Shown: piece after piece, positions 42,493 through 52,213 of the stretch | Layout of the letters: the number at the start of each line of letters is the position of its first letter | Position numbering within the stretch: the first letter of the stretch is position 1 | Assembly (NCBI GenBank): GCA_028819295.1 | Contig: JAPPMA010000070.1 | Location: forward strand, 18,070-82,069 | Reading direction: 5' to 3' | Source: a bacterium | GTDB lineage: Bacteria > Actinomycetota > Acidimicrobiia > Acidimicrobiales > Bin134 | DNA length: 64,000 bases | Position numbers and translations under genes: made by a program | Notes under the pieces: generated by a model | Database searches by the model: none | Told to the model about the DNA's origin: nothing | The model's input: the letters and a program-made list of their open reading frames with translations, nothing else

Positions 42493-42804
42493 TCAGCTCT
42501 TCTTGGAAGCTGGCTGGGCCGCAGTCGAACCGTTGAGGTTGGCGGCAGCCAGAAGATTCTGGGCGAACTCCTTTTGGGTGTTGAGCAGGGCCTCGGCGAA
42601 GCCGAAGCTGACGCTCACCAGCTCCTTGGGGTCGGGAAGTGAGTCAAGGCCGGGGATGGCATCGACTTTGAGGTTCTCAGGGGTGACGCTGCCAACCGTG
42701 TCGGTCAAGGTGCGGACACCTTCGACGATGGCGGTCTGGCCCAACTTGAGGGCGCTGAGAACCTGGTCTTGCATTGCTTCGGTGATTTCTTTGACATCGG
42801 TCAT
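42493..42804 (-). CDS. Phasin-like PHA granule protein
   Basis: A 103-residue, amphipathic helical protein (KEITEAMQDQVLSALKLGQTAIVEGV; SFGFAEALLNTQKEFAQNLLAAA) with an Ala/Lys-rich tail. Size, helix content and position 78 bp downstream of PHA synthase match phasins, which coat polyhydroxyalkanoate granules. The ATG at 42804 (MTDVKEIT) is preferred; the frame opens earlier. Ends at the strong terminator. Confidence 0.75.
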   Translation of the reverse strand: MTDVKEITEAMQDQVLSALKLGQTAIVEGVRTLTDTVGSVTPENLKVDAIPGLDSLPDPKELVSVSFGFAEALLNTQKEFAQNLLAAANLNGSTAAQPASKKS

Positions 42805-42882
42805 GCTGCTTACTTTACTTAGCAAAAGCTTGATTGCCAACTCACAGAGAATATTTTTCTCTGCAATCCGAGGGCCGGATGA

Positions 42883-44646
42883 TCAGGCAGTGAGGGTGTC
42901 GCCGGGGCGCATCTTCACGTAGAGGCCCGGCGCATCCTCCATCGGCCCGTAGGCTTCGCTGCCCAGCCGCTTCGGGGCGTCCACCTTCTCGCCGGCCCGC
43001 TCGCCGATCCATTTGGCCCAGTCTTCCCACCACGTTTGCTGGTGCTGTTCGGCGCCCTCCAGCCACTGCTCGGGTTCCCCGGTGATCTGACCGTTGGTCC
43101 AGTGGCGTGCCTTGGGGCTGGGCGGGTTGACGATGCCGGCGATGTGGCCCGAGGTGCTGAGCACGAAGCGGTTGCGGCCGCCGAGCAGAGTGGCGGTGCG
43201 GTAGGCCGCCGTCCACGGCACGATGTGGTCGTCGATGGCCGACAGAACGTAGGCGTCCTGTTTGACGTCGGCAGGGTGCAGCACGGTGCCGTCGACTTCG
43301 AAGGCGTCGCTCGCGAATTGATTCTGGAGATAGCAGCGGCGCAGGTAGCTGCTGTGCATGCGGGCCGGCATCCGAGTGCTGTCGTTGTTCCACGCCAGCA
43401 GGTCGAACGCCGGAGGGTCCTCGCCCAGCAGCCAGTTGTTCACCACGTACTGGAAGATCAGGTCGTTGGCCCGGATGGCGTCGAAGGTGCGGGCCATCTC
43501 GCTGGCCTCCAGATACCCCTGGTCGGCCATTTTTCGCTCGAGTCCGGCCACGGTGGACTCGTCGGTGAACGCTCCGAGCACGCCGGGGTCGGAGAAGTCG
43601 GTCAGGGTGTTCAAGAATGTGGCGGTGTGGATCGGCTGGTCGCCGGTGGCCGCGCCGTGGGCCATGGCGATGGCGCTGAGCGTGCCCCCCAGGCACACGT
43701 TGACGGTGTTCACCTTCTCCATTCCGGTGACCTCCCGCACCACCCGCAGGGCGTCGAGGGGTCCTAAGCGGAGGTAGTCCTCGAAGCTGGTGTCGCGCAT
43801 CGACCCGTCGGGGTTGCGATAGCTGATGGCGAAGCAGGTGTGACCGTGCTGCACCGCCCATTCGATCAGGCTCTTCTGCGGGGCCAAGTCCATGATGTAG
43901 TACTTGTTGATCCATGGTGGGCAGAACAGCATCGGAGTCTCATAGACCTGCTCGGTCTGGGGCTCGTACTGAATGAGCTCGATCAGGTCGCTGCGGTACA
44001 CCACCTTGCCGGGGGTCAAGGCCATGTTCAGCCCCGGCTCGAACCCCGAGTCGTCCACCTTGGACGGCCACCCGTCGTTGTGGCGCAGATCGTGGAGCAT
44101 GTTGGCCGCGCCCTTGACCACGCTGGCCCCGCCGGTGGCGGCCGCTTTGGCCAGGGCATCGGGATTGGTGAGCAGCATGTTGGTGGGAGCGAGGGCGTCG
44201 AAGGCGAACGAGGCGGCGAAAGCGGCTTTGCGGTGCTCGGCCTCGTCGAGGTTGGCGGCGCCGATGAGATCGTCGGCCAGGTTCCTGGTGAGCAGGTAGG
44301 TCTGCTGGAGGCCGAAGAAATAGGGATTGTCTTGCCAGGCCTTGGAGGTCCAGCGGTGGTCCTTTGGCGGGGGCTGAATGGGAGCGGGGGCGTCGGGGCC
44401 GGCTGTCTTGGCCGCCTTGGCCATGGTGGCCGCTCCCACCTTCATGGCTCCGGCGGCGGCCTTCAACAGCGCGGCGCCCACCCCCACCGGGTTGGCCGCG
44501 GCCCTCATGCCGGCGTTGACCAGGGTTCGGGCGAAATAGACCGGGTCGAGCGTGTCGAGAATCTGATTCCCGACCCAGCTGGGGTTCAATACGTCGGACT
44601 CGCCCGCGGTCGCTCCTATGGATCCTGCTTTGATGTCTTTGCTCAC
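42883..44646 (-). CDS. phaC: Polyhydroxyalkanoate synthase (class I/II-like PhaC)
   Basis: A 587-residue PHA synthase. The lipase-like box VNVCLGGTL carries the catalytic Cys, with Asp in SAIDDHIVPW and His in STSGHIAGIVNPP. NPYFFGLQQTYLLTRN and PTNMLLTNPDAL are standard PhaC segments. It polymerises (R)-3-hydroxyacyl-CoA into storage polyester. The N-terminal 90 residues are longer and Ala-rich. It is transcribed toward the phasin, and divergent from the LLM oxidoreductase by 62 bp. Confidence 0.93.
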   Translation of the reverse strand: MSKDIKAGSIGATAGESDVLNPSWVGNQILDTLDPVYFARTLVNAGMRAAANPVGVGAALLKAAAGAMKVGAATMAKAAKTAGPDAPAPIQPPPKDHRWTSKAWQDNPYFFGLQQTYLLTRNLADDLIGAANLDEAEHRKAAFAASFAFDALAPTNMLLTNPDALAKAAATGGASVVKGAANMLHDLRHNDGWPSKVDDSGFEPGLNMALTPGKVVYRSDLIELIQYEPQTEQVYETPMLFCPPWINKYYIMDLAPQKSLIEWAVQHGHTCFAISYRNPDGSMRDTSFEDYLRLGPLDALRVVREVTGMEKVNTVNVCLGGTLSAIAMAHGAATGDQPIHTATFLNTLTDFSDPGVLGAFTDESTVAGLERKMADQGYLEASEMARTFDAIRANDLIFQYVVNNWLLGEDPPAFDLLAWNNDSTRMPARMHSSYLRRCYLQNQFASDAFEVDGTVLHPADVKQDAYVLSAIDDHIVPWTAAYRTATLLGGRNRFVLSTSGHIAGIVNPPSPKARHWTNGQITGEPEQWLEGAEQHQQTWWEDWAKWIGERAGEKVDAPKRLGSEAYGPMEDAPGLYVKMRPGDTLTA

Positions 44647-44708
44647 GGTTGGGAACTATATCAAGCAGACATGGCAAGAACCTCACCGCCGCGCCCTAGA
44701 GTTGCCCC

Positions 44709-45689
44709 ATGGTTCCACGACGCGACGGGATGACGGTTCCCCTGTTCGGGCCGCTCGACCAGCAGGCGGCGCAGATGGCCGAGCTGGTGGAGCTGGGATA
44801 CACCGACGTGTGGTCGTCGGAGTCCAACTCGCACGATGCCTTCACGCCGCTGGTGCTGGCCTCCCAGTGGGCCCCATCGCTGCGGCTGGGCACCGCCATC
44901 GTACCGGCCTACACCCGGGGGCCGGCCCTGGTGGCCCAGTCGGCGGCCACACTGGCTTCGCTGGCGCCGGGCCGGTTCGCACTCGGAGTGGGCAGCTCTT
45001 CGGATGCGATCGTGGAGCGGTGGAACTCGATCCCGTTCGAGGCCCCCTACCAGCGGGTGCGGGATCTCGTGCGGTTCCTCAAGCCCGCTTTGGCCGGAGA
45101 GAAGGTGAGCGGCGACTACGACACCTTCTCGGTGCAGGGGTTTCGGCTGGGACTGGTTCCCCCCGAGCCGCCTCCCATATTGGTGGCGGCGCTGCGGCCC
45201 CAGATGCTGGCGCTGGCCGGCCAGGAGGCCGACGGGGCCGTCATCAACTGGCTGTCGGCTGAAGACACCGCCCGGGTGAGCGAGATCGTCAACGCCCAGG
45301 GGCCTGGCAAGGAGATAGTGGCCCGAATCTTCGTTTGTCCCAACCCCGACCGGGAGACGGTGATAGCCCAGGGGCGGAGGGCGGTGGCCGGGTATCTCAA
45401 TGTGCCCGTCTACCGGGCATTCCACCAGTGGCTGGGCCGTGGCGACCTGCTGGCCGAGCACTGGGAGCGGTGGGCGGCCGGTGACCGGGCCGGTTCGCTG
45501 GAGGCCATTCCCGAGCAGGTGGTGGACGATCTGATCGTACACGGCGCCCCTGAGGAGTGCCGCAAGCACATCGACCGCTATTTCGACAACGGCGTCACCA
45601 CCTCATCGCTCATGGTGATGCCCTTGGGAGGCATTGACGCCTGGGAGGCGGTCAGGTCGCTGGCGCCGCGGCCTGCTGGAGGTGGCTGA
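44709..45689 (+). CDS. LLM-class F420-dependent oxidoreductase
   Basis: A 326-residue TIM-barrel flavoprotein-like oxidoreductase. GYTDVWSSESNSHDAFTPL, LGTAIVPAYTRGPALVAQSAATLASLAPGRF and LGVGSSSDAIVERWN are diagnostic of luciferase-like monooxygenases using F420 (or FMN). The presence of F420 enzymes fits Actinomycetota. The last 38 bases overlap the end of the convergent glycosylase fusion. Substrate unknown. Confidence 0.88.
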   Translation: MVPRRDGMTVPLFGPLDQQAAQMAELVELGYTDVWSSESNSHDAFTPLVLASQWAPSLRLGTAIVPAYTRGPALVAQSAATLASLAPGRFALGVGSSSDAIVERWNSIPFEAPYQRVRDLVRFLKPALAGEKVSGDYDTFSVQGFRLGLVPPEPPPILVAALRPQMLALAGQEADGAVINWLSAEDTARVSEIVNAQGPGKEIVARIFVCPNPDRETVIAQGRRAVAGYLNVPVYRAFHQWLGRGDLLAEHWERWAAGDRAGSLEAIPEQVVDDLIVHGAPEECRKHIDRYFDNGVTTSSLMVMPLGGIDAWEAVRSLAPRPAGGG

Positions 45690-46731
45690 CGTAGTCGGCC
45701 ATTTGATAGCCGGCGGCGGCCCCGCTGGTGGAGGGCATCACGTACACCGGCCGACCGGCCAGCGCCTGGGGCTGCGGTCCCGCCTTTGCTTTTCGGTCTA
45801 CCGCGGCCCGCCAGCCAGCCAGGCCCACGAAGCACACTGCCGCGGGCTGGAGCCACCCCACCAGCCACTTCAGCCGGTTGAGGCCCCGGCGGTACTCGTC
45901 GGCGGTGAGCGCGTCGGCTCGGGGCGTGGCCCGCTTGACCAGATCGGTCATGCCCACCCCGTGGTCGATCAGTGCCCGCCGGGGATCCCGGTCGGTGCTC
46001 ACTAGCCCCGCGGCCAACGCTGCGGGCCAGAACCTATTGCCGGGCCGGGCGAATCCCGCGCCGGCATCGGCGGCGTACACGCTGGGGTTCAGGCCGCAGA
46101 TCAGCAGGCGCATCTGCGGCCCCACGGTGTCGGGCAGTGTGCGGGCCCGGCGGCCTCTGACGATGAGGGTGGCTGCCTTGGGAGGCCGGTCGATCCGCTC
46201 GACGCTGTCGAGGCCGAACCCGGCGCCCTCCATCAGAGGGGCAATCCACTCTTCGGGCCACCGGGAGAAGCGGCGGCCCGGGAAGTCGTCGTCGGAGAAA
46301 GGCTCGAAGTCGGCATCCCCCTCGAAGATGTGGATCTCCACCGGCGCGCCAGGAGCCAGGGCCCGGTGCAGGTCGGCCAGGGCCAGCGGAACGTGTCGGC
46401 GGTCGAGGTGTACGTAGCTGCGCGACGCCCACGCGCCGGCCAGCGATCTGGGGGCCACGGGCAGCGCGGCCAGATCGGCCCGGCAGCGCAGGGCATCGGG
46501 GGCGTGGTCGGAAACCATCTCCAGCATGGACTTGGCTGCGTCGATGGCCAACGCGGGATTGGGCAGCGCAGCGGTGTGCCAGCCGGGGCCGCAGCCCAAA
46601 TCAGCGACGATGCCTTCGGGGCGGTCAAGGGCGGTGAACACCTCGATCGCCGTGGTGGACTTGGGCTGGCGCTCAGCCCGCCATTCGACAGCCCGGTTCT
46701 CGTAGACGTTGACGGTGGCCCGATCAGCCAC
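45652..46731 (-). CDS. Fusion of a class I methyltransferase and a Mug-type uracil/thymine-DNA glycosylase
   Basis: A 359-residue two-domain protein. The first half (about 1-165) is an AdoMet methyltransferase: GIVADLGCGPGWHTAA. The second half (about 175-359) is a mismatch-specific glycosylase: LLICGLNPSVYAADAGAG, FARPGNRFWPA and the terminal MPSTSGAAAGYQM, matching the Mug/TDG fold motifs. It should remove uracil or thymine from G mismatches. The GTG start overlaps the upstream TAG (TAGTG). The methyltransferase partner on the same chain is unusual; its target is unknown. Confidence 0.85.
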   Translation of the reverse strand: MADRATVNVYENRAVEWRAERQPKSTTAIEVFTALDRPEGIVADLGCGPGWHTAALPNPALAIDAAKSMLEMVSDHAPDALRCRADLAALPVAPRSLAGAWASRSYVHLDRRHVPLALADLHRALAPGAPVEIHIFEGDADFEPFSDDDFPGRRFSRWPEEWIAPLMEGAGFGLDSVERIDRPPKAATLIVRGRRARTLPDTVGPQMRLLICGLNPSVYAADAGAGFARPGNRFWPAALAAGLVSTDRDPRRALIDHGVGMTDLVKRATPRADALTADEYRRGLNRLKWLVGWLQPAAVCFVGLAGWRAAVDRKAKAGPQPQALAGRPVYVMPSTSGAAAGYQMADYVSHLQQAAAPAT

Positions 46732-47258
46732 TAGCGGAGGGGCCAGATCTTCTTGAACAGCCGGGCGATTGCTGCGCCCACCAGGGCGCCAACCACCACG
46801 TCGGAGGCATGGTGGATGCGCACGTACACCCTGCTGGCCGCCACCACCGAGGCGGCTGCCCAGAAGGGCCAGCGGCACCGCCGGGACTCCGACAAGAGCG
46901 CAGCGGCCACCACCGCGGCGCTGGCATGGCCACTGGGGAAGCTGCTGGTGAGCGGCTGGCGCAGCCGATGGGGGTGGTCGTGCTCGGCCAGCGGGCGGGA
47001 GCGGTTGAAGGCTGATTTGATCGGCCCGTTGACCAGCGCCGACTCGATGGCCAAGGCCGCCGACACCCGCAGAGCCCGTCGTCGGCCCCGCTTCGATGCG
47101 GCTCCAGCCCAAGCCAGGGCGTGCCACAGGATGCTGAAGTTCCCCAACTCCGAGGCGGTGTAGAACACCCGGTCGGCCACTGGGTTGCCCCGGAGGCGGT
47201 CTAATAGCTGCTCCGCTCCCTCGTCGAAGGCCTCTGCGGCGGCCTCCAGTTGGGTCAT
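46731..47258 (-). CDS. PAP2-family phosphatase
   Basis: A 175-residue integral membrane phosphatase. The three PAP2 signature motifs are visible: KSAFNRSRP, SSFPSGHASA and SRVYVRIHHASDVVVG. It probably dephosphorylates lipid phosphates such as phosphatidic acid or undecaprenyl diphosphate. It overlaps the SDR stop upstream (ATGA) and the glycosylase start downstream, so the three genes form one operon. Confidence 0.9.
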   Translation of the reverse strand: MTQLEAAAEAFDEGAEQLLDRLRGNPVADRVFYTASELGNFSILWHALAWAGAASKRGRRRALRVSAALAIESALVNGPIKSAFNRSRPLAEHDHPHRLRQPLTSSFPSGHASAAVVAAALLSESRRCRWPFWAAASVVAASRVYVRIHHASDVVVGALVGAAIARLFKKIWPLR

Positions 47259-48160
47259 TCTCGGGCCGCCCGGATGGTCTTGTAGGCCACGCTTATCTCG
47301 TGGTTGGCGTCGCCCAGAACCCTGTAGCCGGTTTCGTCGCGGATCTGGTCGAGGTTCTCGGCCACATCCTCCACGGTGAGATCGGGGTTGTAGTAGCCCG
47401 GGGTTCGGCCGACGAAGAAACGGGCCACCGTTCCCCCGGCGGCCGAGTACACCTCGCCGGATACCGGGCAGTCCTCATGGGCCAGAAAACACACCACCGG
47501 GGCGACCTTCTCCGGGTTCATGGCCTCTTTGATCTCCTCGCCGAAAATGGCCTCGGTCATGCGGGTGGTGGCCACCGGGGCAATGCAGTTGGCCTTGATG
47601 TTGTGTTTGGCCCCTTCCAGGGCCAGCGTGTTGGTGAGCCCCACGAGGCCCATCTTCGCCGCGCTGTAGTTGGACTGGCCGAAGTTGCCCAGCACCCCGG
47701 CGTGGGACGTGGCGCTCACAATGCGCCCGTAGCCCTGCTCGCGCATCTGGGCGAAGGCCGGGCGGGTGACGTTGAACGCCCCCCTCAGGTGTACGGCCAG
47801 CACCGGGTGGAGTTGATCGTCCTCCAGCTTGTGGAAGGTCTTGTCCCGCAGGATGCCCGCGTTGTTGATCACGATGTCCACCCGTCCGAACGCCTCCAGC
47901 GCGGTTGCGGTGATGGCCGCCCCGCCCTCGGTGGTGGCCACCGAATTGGCGTCGGCCACCGCCTCGCCGCCGCTGTCGTTGATCTCGTTGGCCGTCTTCT
48001 GGGCCGGGCCTTCGCTGGTCCCGGTGCCGTCGGGTGATCCTCCCAGGTCGTTCACCACCAACCGGGCTCCCCGCCGGGCCAGCTCGAGGGCGTACAGGCG
48101 CCCCAGTCCGCCGCCGGCGCCGGTGACGATCGCCACCCGGTTGTCAAAACTCAATGCCAT
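47255..48160 (-). CDS. SDR of the MFE-2 (3-hydroxyacyl-CoA dehydrogenase) type
   Basis: A 301-residue SDR. VAIVTGAGGGLGRLYALELARRGA opens it, with the extended VVNDLGGSPDGTG loop typical of peroxisomal MFE-2. NNAGILRDKTF, SATSHAG and SNYSAAKMGLVGL supply the catalytic Ser, Tyr and Lys. The usual substrate is (R)-3-hydroxyacyl-CoA, which fits the MaoC hydratase elsewhere in the window. First gene of the SDR-PAP2-glycosylase operon. Confidence 0.88.
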   Translation of the reverse strand: MALSFDNRVAIVTGAGGGLGRLYALELARRGARLVVNDLGGSPDGTGTSEGPAQKTANEINDSGGEAVADANSVATTEGGAAITATALEAFGRVDIVINNAGILRDKTFHKLEDDQLHPVLAVHLRGAFNVTRPAFAQMREQGYGRIVSATSHAGVLGNFGQSNYSAAKMGLVGLTNTLALEGAKHNIKANCIAPVATTRMTEAIFGEEIKEAMNPEKVAPVVCFLAHEDCPVSGEVYSAAGGTVARFFVGRTPGYYNPDLTVEDVAENLDQIRDETGYRVLGDANHEISVAYKTIRAARE

Positions 48161-48188
48161 GGCCGAGAGATTACGACGGTTGATGCTC

Positions 48189-49397
48189 TTATCGGAAAGC
48201 GCCGGGGGTGGTCAGGGGTTTGCGGAGCCAGCGGCGGGGGGTGGTGATGATGGAGCGGGGGTAGTCCTCGAAGAGCCAGCGGGCGAAGTTTCGCCGGGTC
48301 CAGGGAGTGAGGCCGGCGATGCGCACCGCGCCCCGGGCGCCGGGGCGGGTGGCCAACACCCGGCCGAGGCGGCGGGCCATGCGGTGGTCGGCGAACAGCT
48401 CCCGGCGCACGAAGCGGCGATAGGCGGCCATCACCTGATCGGCGTCATCGGCGCCGGCCAGCACGGCGTTGGCCGCTCCGATGCCGGTGAGCAGGGCCTG
48501 GGCGATGCCCTCGCCGCTCATCGGGTCGGTGGCCGCCGCGGCGTCGCCTGCGAACATGGTCCGGCGGGCGGTCAGCGAGATCTTGTCGATGCGGGCGGGA
48601 ATGGGCCAGGCCCGGTGGGTTGTCTCAGGCTCGGCGCTGTGGCCCAGCACGGTCCGAATGTGGTCCCGCTCCAGCAGCTCCCGCCACAGCTTGCCCATGT
48701 CGCCCACCGCCACCGGCCCGCCCCGTCGTACCCCGAATCCAACGTTGGCTCGACCATCGGGCAGGGGAAACGACCAGACGTATCCGGGCAGGATCTCCTC
48801 TTCGAACCACACCCACAGCGCCTGGCTGGCCGAAGGGGCCACCCCCGACCAGTACTGGCGGAATGCATGCCAGTCGCCCCGGTAGCCGTCGTGGGCCAAG
48901 CCCAGGAACTTGCGGGTGGGCGACCACATGCCGTCGGCGGCGATGGCATAGCGGGCTGTCACTGAGGCGTGGTTCTCCACCTCCAGCGCCACATGTCCGC
49001 CGTTTTCAGAAGCCCCCTGGCAGGCGGCGCCCTCGATCAGCGCGGCGCCCTCGGCCCTGGCCTGCGCCACCAGGGCGTTGTCGAGCTCCGCCCGGGGGAC
49101 GACCGCGGCGAACTGGCCCCCCTTGCGGGGCAGGGGGAACTCGACGGTGCGTCCCGAGGGCGATCGGATGCAGACGTCTTCCACCGGCATCCACGTGGAT
49201 ATGGGGGCCGGGTCTAGCCCCAGTGTTTCCAAGAGCCGCAGCGCCCCGGCGGTGAGGCCGTCGCCGCAGGCCTTGGGGCGGGGGAAGCGAGCCCGGTCCA
49301 CCATCACCACCCGCTGCCCGGCCCGGGCCAGGGTTATCGCTGCTGCGCAACCAGCCGGACCGGCGCCCACGATGGCGGCGTCCCAATCGACGCTCAT
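48189..49397 (-). CDS. Geranylgeranyl reductase-family FAD-dependent oxidoreductase
   Basis: A 402-residue flavoprotein. FAD motif AAIVGAGPAGCAAAITLARAG, ACGDGLTAGALRLL, the family motif PGYVWSFP, and the second FAD motif FAGDAAAATDPMSGEGI are all clear. Members reduce double bonds of isoprenoid chains, for example in menaquinone or lipids. The ATG at 49397 is chosen; the frame stays open upstream but is antisense-like. Likely membrane-associated. It is 28 bp 5' of the SDR gene on the same strand. Confidence 0.85.
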   Translation of the reverse strand: MSVDWDAAIVGAGPAGCAAAITLARAGQRVVMVDRARFPRPKACGDGLTAGALRLLETLGLDPAPISTWMPVEDVCIRSPSGRTVEFPLPRKGGQFAAVVPRAELDNALVAQARAEGAALIEGAACQGASENGGHVALEVENHASVTARYAIAADGMWSPTRKFLGLAHDGYRGDWHAFRQYWSGVAPSASQALWVWFEEEILPGYVWSFPLPDGRANVGFGVRRGGPVAVGDMGKLWRELLERDHIRTVLGHSAEPETTHRAWPIPARIDKISLTARRTMFAGDAAAATDPMSGEGIAQALLTGIGAANAVLAGADDADQVMAAYRRFVRRELFADHRMARRLGRVLATRPGARGAVRIAGLTPWTRRNFARWLFEDYPRSIITTPRRWLRKPLTTPGAFR

Positions 49398-49410
49398 CGT
49401 CTTGATCGGC

Positions 49411-51396
49411 TCATGCGCTTTGCTCCGACGACCGTTCCGGGTCCAATGCCTGGGGCTGGCCCGGCGGTATCTCGGGACTTTGGGGCGGAGTCGCCTCGGA
49501 CGCGGGTTCCGAAGGGGCAGTTCCACCCGGCTCGCCTTCCCCGTCTTCCTCCGGTGGGGCAATGGTGCAGAGATCGGGTCGGTTGTCTTCGTCGAGGTCC
49601 GTCGGCGCATGAGTGTCGGTGCAGTCCTCGGGGAGGACGCATTGCTGGGGCAGGCCGTCGTCGTCCAACTCCACCTCGCCGTCGCCATCGGCGTCCATCG
49701 CCAGCACCGAAGACGTACACACTCCTTGGCAGTTGATGCCCTCTCGGGGCTGGTAGAGCGCGAACACCGAGTCTCGCAGCACCGTGCCGTCGGAGTAGGT
49801 TCGGCTGCGCTCGGTGGTCCGCAGGGTGCAGTACCCCCGCGGGGTGTCGTAGCGGTCGGCCCACTCCACCTCGGCATAGGCCGTGGAGTACACGCTGACG
49901 GTGACGCTGTTGTCGGTCACCGTGGGCCACAGCAGCACCGCGTAGGGATTGGGATTGCGGAACTTGAAGTCGGGCTTGGGCCAGGAGATGGTGGCGTCAA
50001 CCCCCTCTCGGTAGCGGGCGATGTCGATGCTGTGGGCCTGGTATTCGGGAAACTCCATACCGGCGTTGAAGGTGGCGGTGAACAGGGTGGTGATGAACTG
50101 GGAGATGCCCCCGCCCACATCATCGGTGTACACCCCGTCGTAGATCACCCCGGCGTCCACAAACCCCTTCTCCTCGGTGCGCTCACCCACGAATTCGTTG
50201 ACCGAGAATGTCTCCCCCGGGTAGACCACCGCCCCCCGGACCAGCTCGGCGATGCGATGAATGTTGGAGACCCGATCCTGACCCGGGGTGTATTCGGTGG
50301 TGAACCGTCCGGTCAGCTCCACGATGCCCCGCTCGGTCAGCCAGCCCTGATCGTTGATCTTGTCGGACTCCCGCAACTCCAATTCCACTGCCGGCAGTGC
50401 GGTTTCCAGGGCCGAAAGCACCTCGCGGTATGCCGACTCATCGCAGCAGATGAGGGCGGGAACTTCGCTCACCAGCACCGGGACATCGTCGATCACGGTG
50501 AGCACCGGCTCCGAGGCCACGGTGGCGACCTCGGCGAAAAGCTCCTCCAGATCGTCTTCCAGCTTCTGTCGGTCGATGTCGTAGCTCCACTGGTCGTTGT
50601 TGCTCAGCAGGATCAGCCATGACCGAAGCTGGGCCGGCTGCACTCGCTTGGTGGCCTCCTCCACCGTCACGAGGATTCCCTGGCCCGTGCGCTGGTTGAT
50701 CCAGTCCACCGTTCGGCCCATCGTCTCCTCGCCCAGCTCGGGGGCGATCAGGCGCACTTCGGCCTCCAGCCTCAGGGGATCGTCACCGTGGCTGGCGGAC
50801 TCCAGCAATCGGGGCAGCGCCGGGCCGAGGGCGGCGATCTCGCCGGGCACGCCGGGCGCAACCTGGAAGATGCCGTTGTCCAGCACGATTTGCGGGTCGG
50901 CGGGGGCGCGGTGCAGATCGGCCTCCAGCTTCGCGATCTGGCTGGCATCGGGCGACAGGGCGAGCAGCAGCTCTGACCGCGATGTCTCAAAGAACGAGGC
51001 GGTCCAGCCGATGGGGTTGCTCTCGTCGCTGTCCAACGCCATGATCGCGGCCACGGTGGCCTCCATGTCTACCGCCAGCCCGACATCGGCGGCGGTCACC
51101 GTGAGAGCGCGGCTGGGGGTGGCTATTTCCACCGGGGTCTGTTGGAATCGCTCCGCCAACTCGACGACCACCCGGGCCACGTCTTCTTCGCTCAGCCCGC
51201 CGATGTCGATGCTGACGTCGGGAATGGCCTGACTCTCAAGCTTCAGCCCCCTGGGCGTCTTGTCGTCGCTGGCTGAGGAATCCACCAGCCACACGATCAG
51301 CCAAGCGGCCAACAGCACGACCGGGGTAATCATGAGTGCCCAGACCCAAAGGGGACGGGGAGGTCGGCGCAGGCGCAGCGGAGTGTGGTGATCCAT
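49411..51396 (-). CDS. VanW-family membrane-anchored cell-wall protein
   Basis: A 661-residue protein with one N-terminal membrane anchor (WVWALMITPVVLLAAWLIVWLV). Two peptidoglycan-binding-like regions (YoaR/PG_binding_4-type) cover about residues 80-390. The VanW domain is about 400-540: VVYPGETFSVNEFVGERT, DAGVIYDGVYTDDVGGGISQF. A Cys-rich, acidic segment DADGDGEVELDDDGLP and DLDEDNRPDLC resembles thrombospondin type 3 calcium repeats, then a Pro/Glu tail. Role in envelope maintenance is likely but unspecified. Confidence 0.85.
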   Translation of the reverse strand: MDHHTPLRLRRPPRPLWVWALMITPVVLLAAWLIVWLVDSSASDDKTPRGLKLESQAIPDVSIDIGGLSEEDVARVVVELAERFQQTPVEIATPSRALTVTAADVGLAVDMEATVAAIMALDSDESNPIGWTASFFETSRSELLLALSPDASQIAKLEADLHRAPADPQIVLDNGIFQVAPGVPGEIAALGPALPRLLESASHGDDPLRLEAEVRLIAPELGEETMGRTVDWINQRTGQGILVTVEEATKRVQPAQLRSWLILLSNNDQWSYDIDRQKLEDDLEELFAEVATVASEPVLTVIDDVPVLVSEVPALICCDESAYREVLSALETALPAVELELRESDKINDQGWLTERGIVELTGRFTTEYTPGQDRVSNIHRIAELVRGAVVYPGETFSVNEFVGERTEEKGFVDAGVIYDGVYTDDVGGGISQFITTLFTATFNAGMEFPEYQAHSIDIARYREGVDATISWPKPDFKFRNPNPYAVLLWPTVTDNSVTVSVYSTAYAEVEWADRYDTPRGYCTLRTTERSRTYSDGTVLRDSVFALYQPREGINCQGVCTSSVLAMDADGDGEVELDDDGLPQQCVLPEDCTDTHAPTDLDEDNRPDLCTIAPPEEDGEGEPGGTAPSEPASEATPPQSPEIPPGQPQALDPERSSEQSA

Positions 51397-51457
51397 CCCG
51401 GTTACCGGATGGTAGTGGGAGCTTCCTGTTGTTCGGGTTCAACCCACATGGCGGGGT

Positions 51458-52117
51458 TCAGAAAAGCTTGGCCTGGTCGGGCTCGATGCCCCGGAGCAGG
51501 TCGTAGTCGATCTCCACGCACTCGATGCCCCGATCGGCGCCCAAGGCCCGAGCCTGGGGTCTCACCATCTGGGCGGCAAGCATGCCCCGCACCGGGGCCA
51601 GCACCGGATCCTGGTTCAAGAACTGTAGGTAGCGGGTGAGCTGCTCCACGCCGGCGATCTCCCCGCGCCGCTTGATCTCCACCGCGATGGCGTTCCCGTC
51701 GGCGTCTCGGCACAGCAAGTCCACCGGGCCGATGTCGGTGGGATACTCCCGGCGCACCAGGCGGAACCCGTCTCCCAGCATTTCGGGGGAGGCGGCCAAA
51801 AGCTCCTGGAGGTGGGCCTCCACGCCGTCTTTGTCCAAGCCGGGGTCGTGGCCCAGCTCGTGGTCGGTGTCGGAGATCAGCTCGTGGATGGTGATGGTGA
51901 GCTTCTCGCCGACGGGGTTGACCACCGTCCAGACTCCGTCTTCCTCCGACAGCCGATTGGGGGCGTTCATCCAGTTGAGCGGCTTGTAGGCCCCGCCGTC
52001 GGCGTGGATGGCCACACAGCCGTCGGCCTTGATCATGATGAGCCGCACGGCCTCGGGCAGGCGCGCGGCCAGCCGGCCGTCGTAGTCCACTGAACACCTG
52101 GCAACCACCAGTCTCAC
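51458..52117 (-). CDS. nucS: Mismatch-specific endonuclease NucS (EndoMS)
   Basis: A 219-residue nuclease. The PD-(D/E)XK active site is GPVDLLCRD and [10 protein letters not shown]. The C-terminal PDQAKLF is the sliding-clamp-binding tail expected in NucS. It begins [20 protein letters not shown] as in actinobacterial NucS. It makes double-strand cuts at mismatches and replaces MutS/MutL in most Actinomycetota, supporting the lineage call. Its start overlaps nothing; 61 bp separate it from the VanW gene. Confidence 0.93.
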   Translation of the reverse strand: MRLVVARCSVDYDGRLAARLPEAVRLIMIKADGCVAIHADGGAYKPLNWMNAPNRLSEEDGVWTVVNPVGEKLTITIHELISDTDHELGHDPGLDKDGVEAHLQELLAASPEMLGDGFRLVRREYPTDIGPVDLLCRDADGNAIAVEIKRRGEIAGVEQLTRYLQFLNQDPVLAPVRGMLAAQMVRPQARALGADRGIECVEIDYDLLRGIEPDQAKLF

Positions 52118-52213
52118 AGGGGCATCCCGTCTGTGGGAGCAGTCTCGGGGGGCTTCATCGAGCGATCACCAGCCGCACAGAGGCTCAAATCTACGGGGAT
52201 GAGGGGGCGGAGG

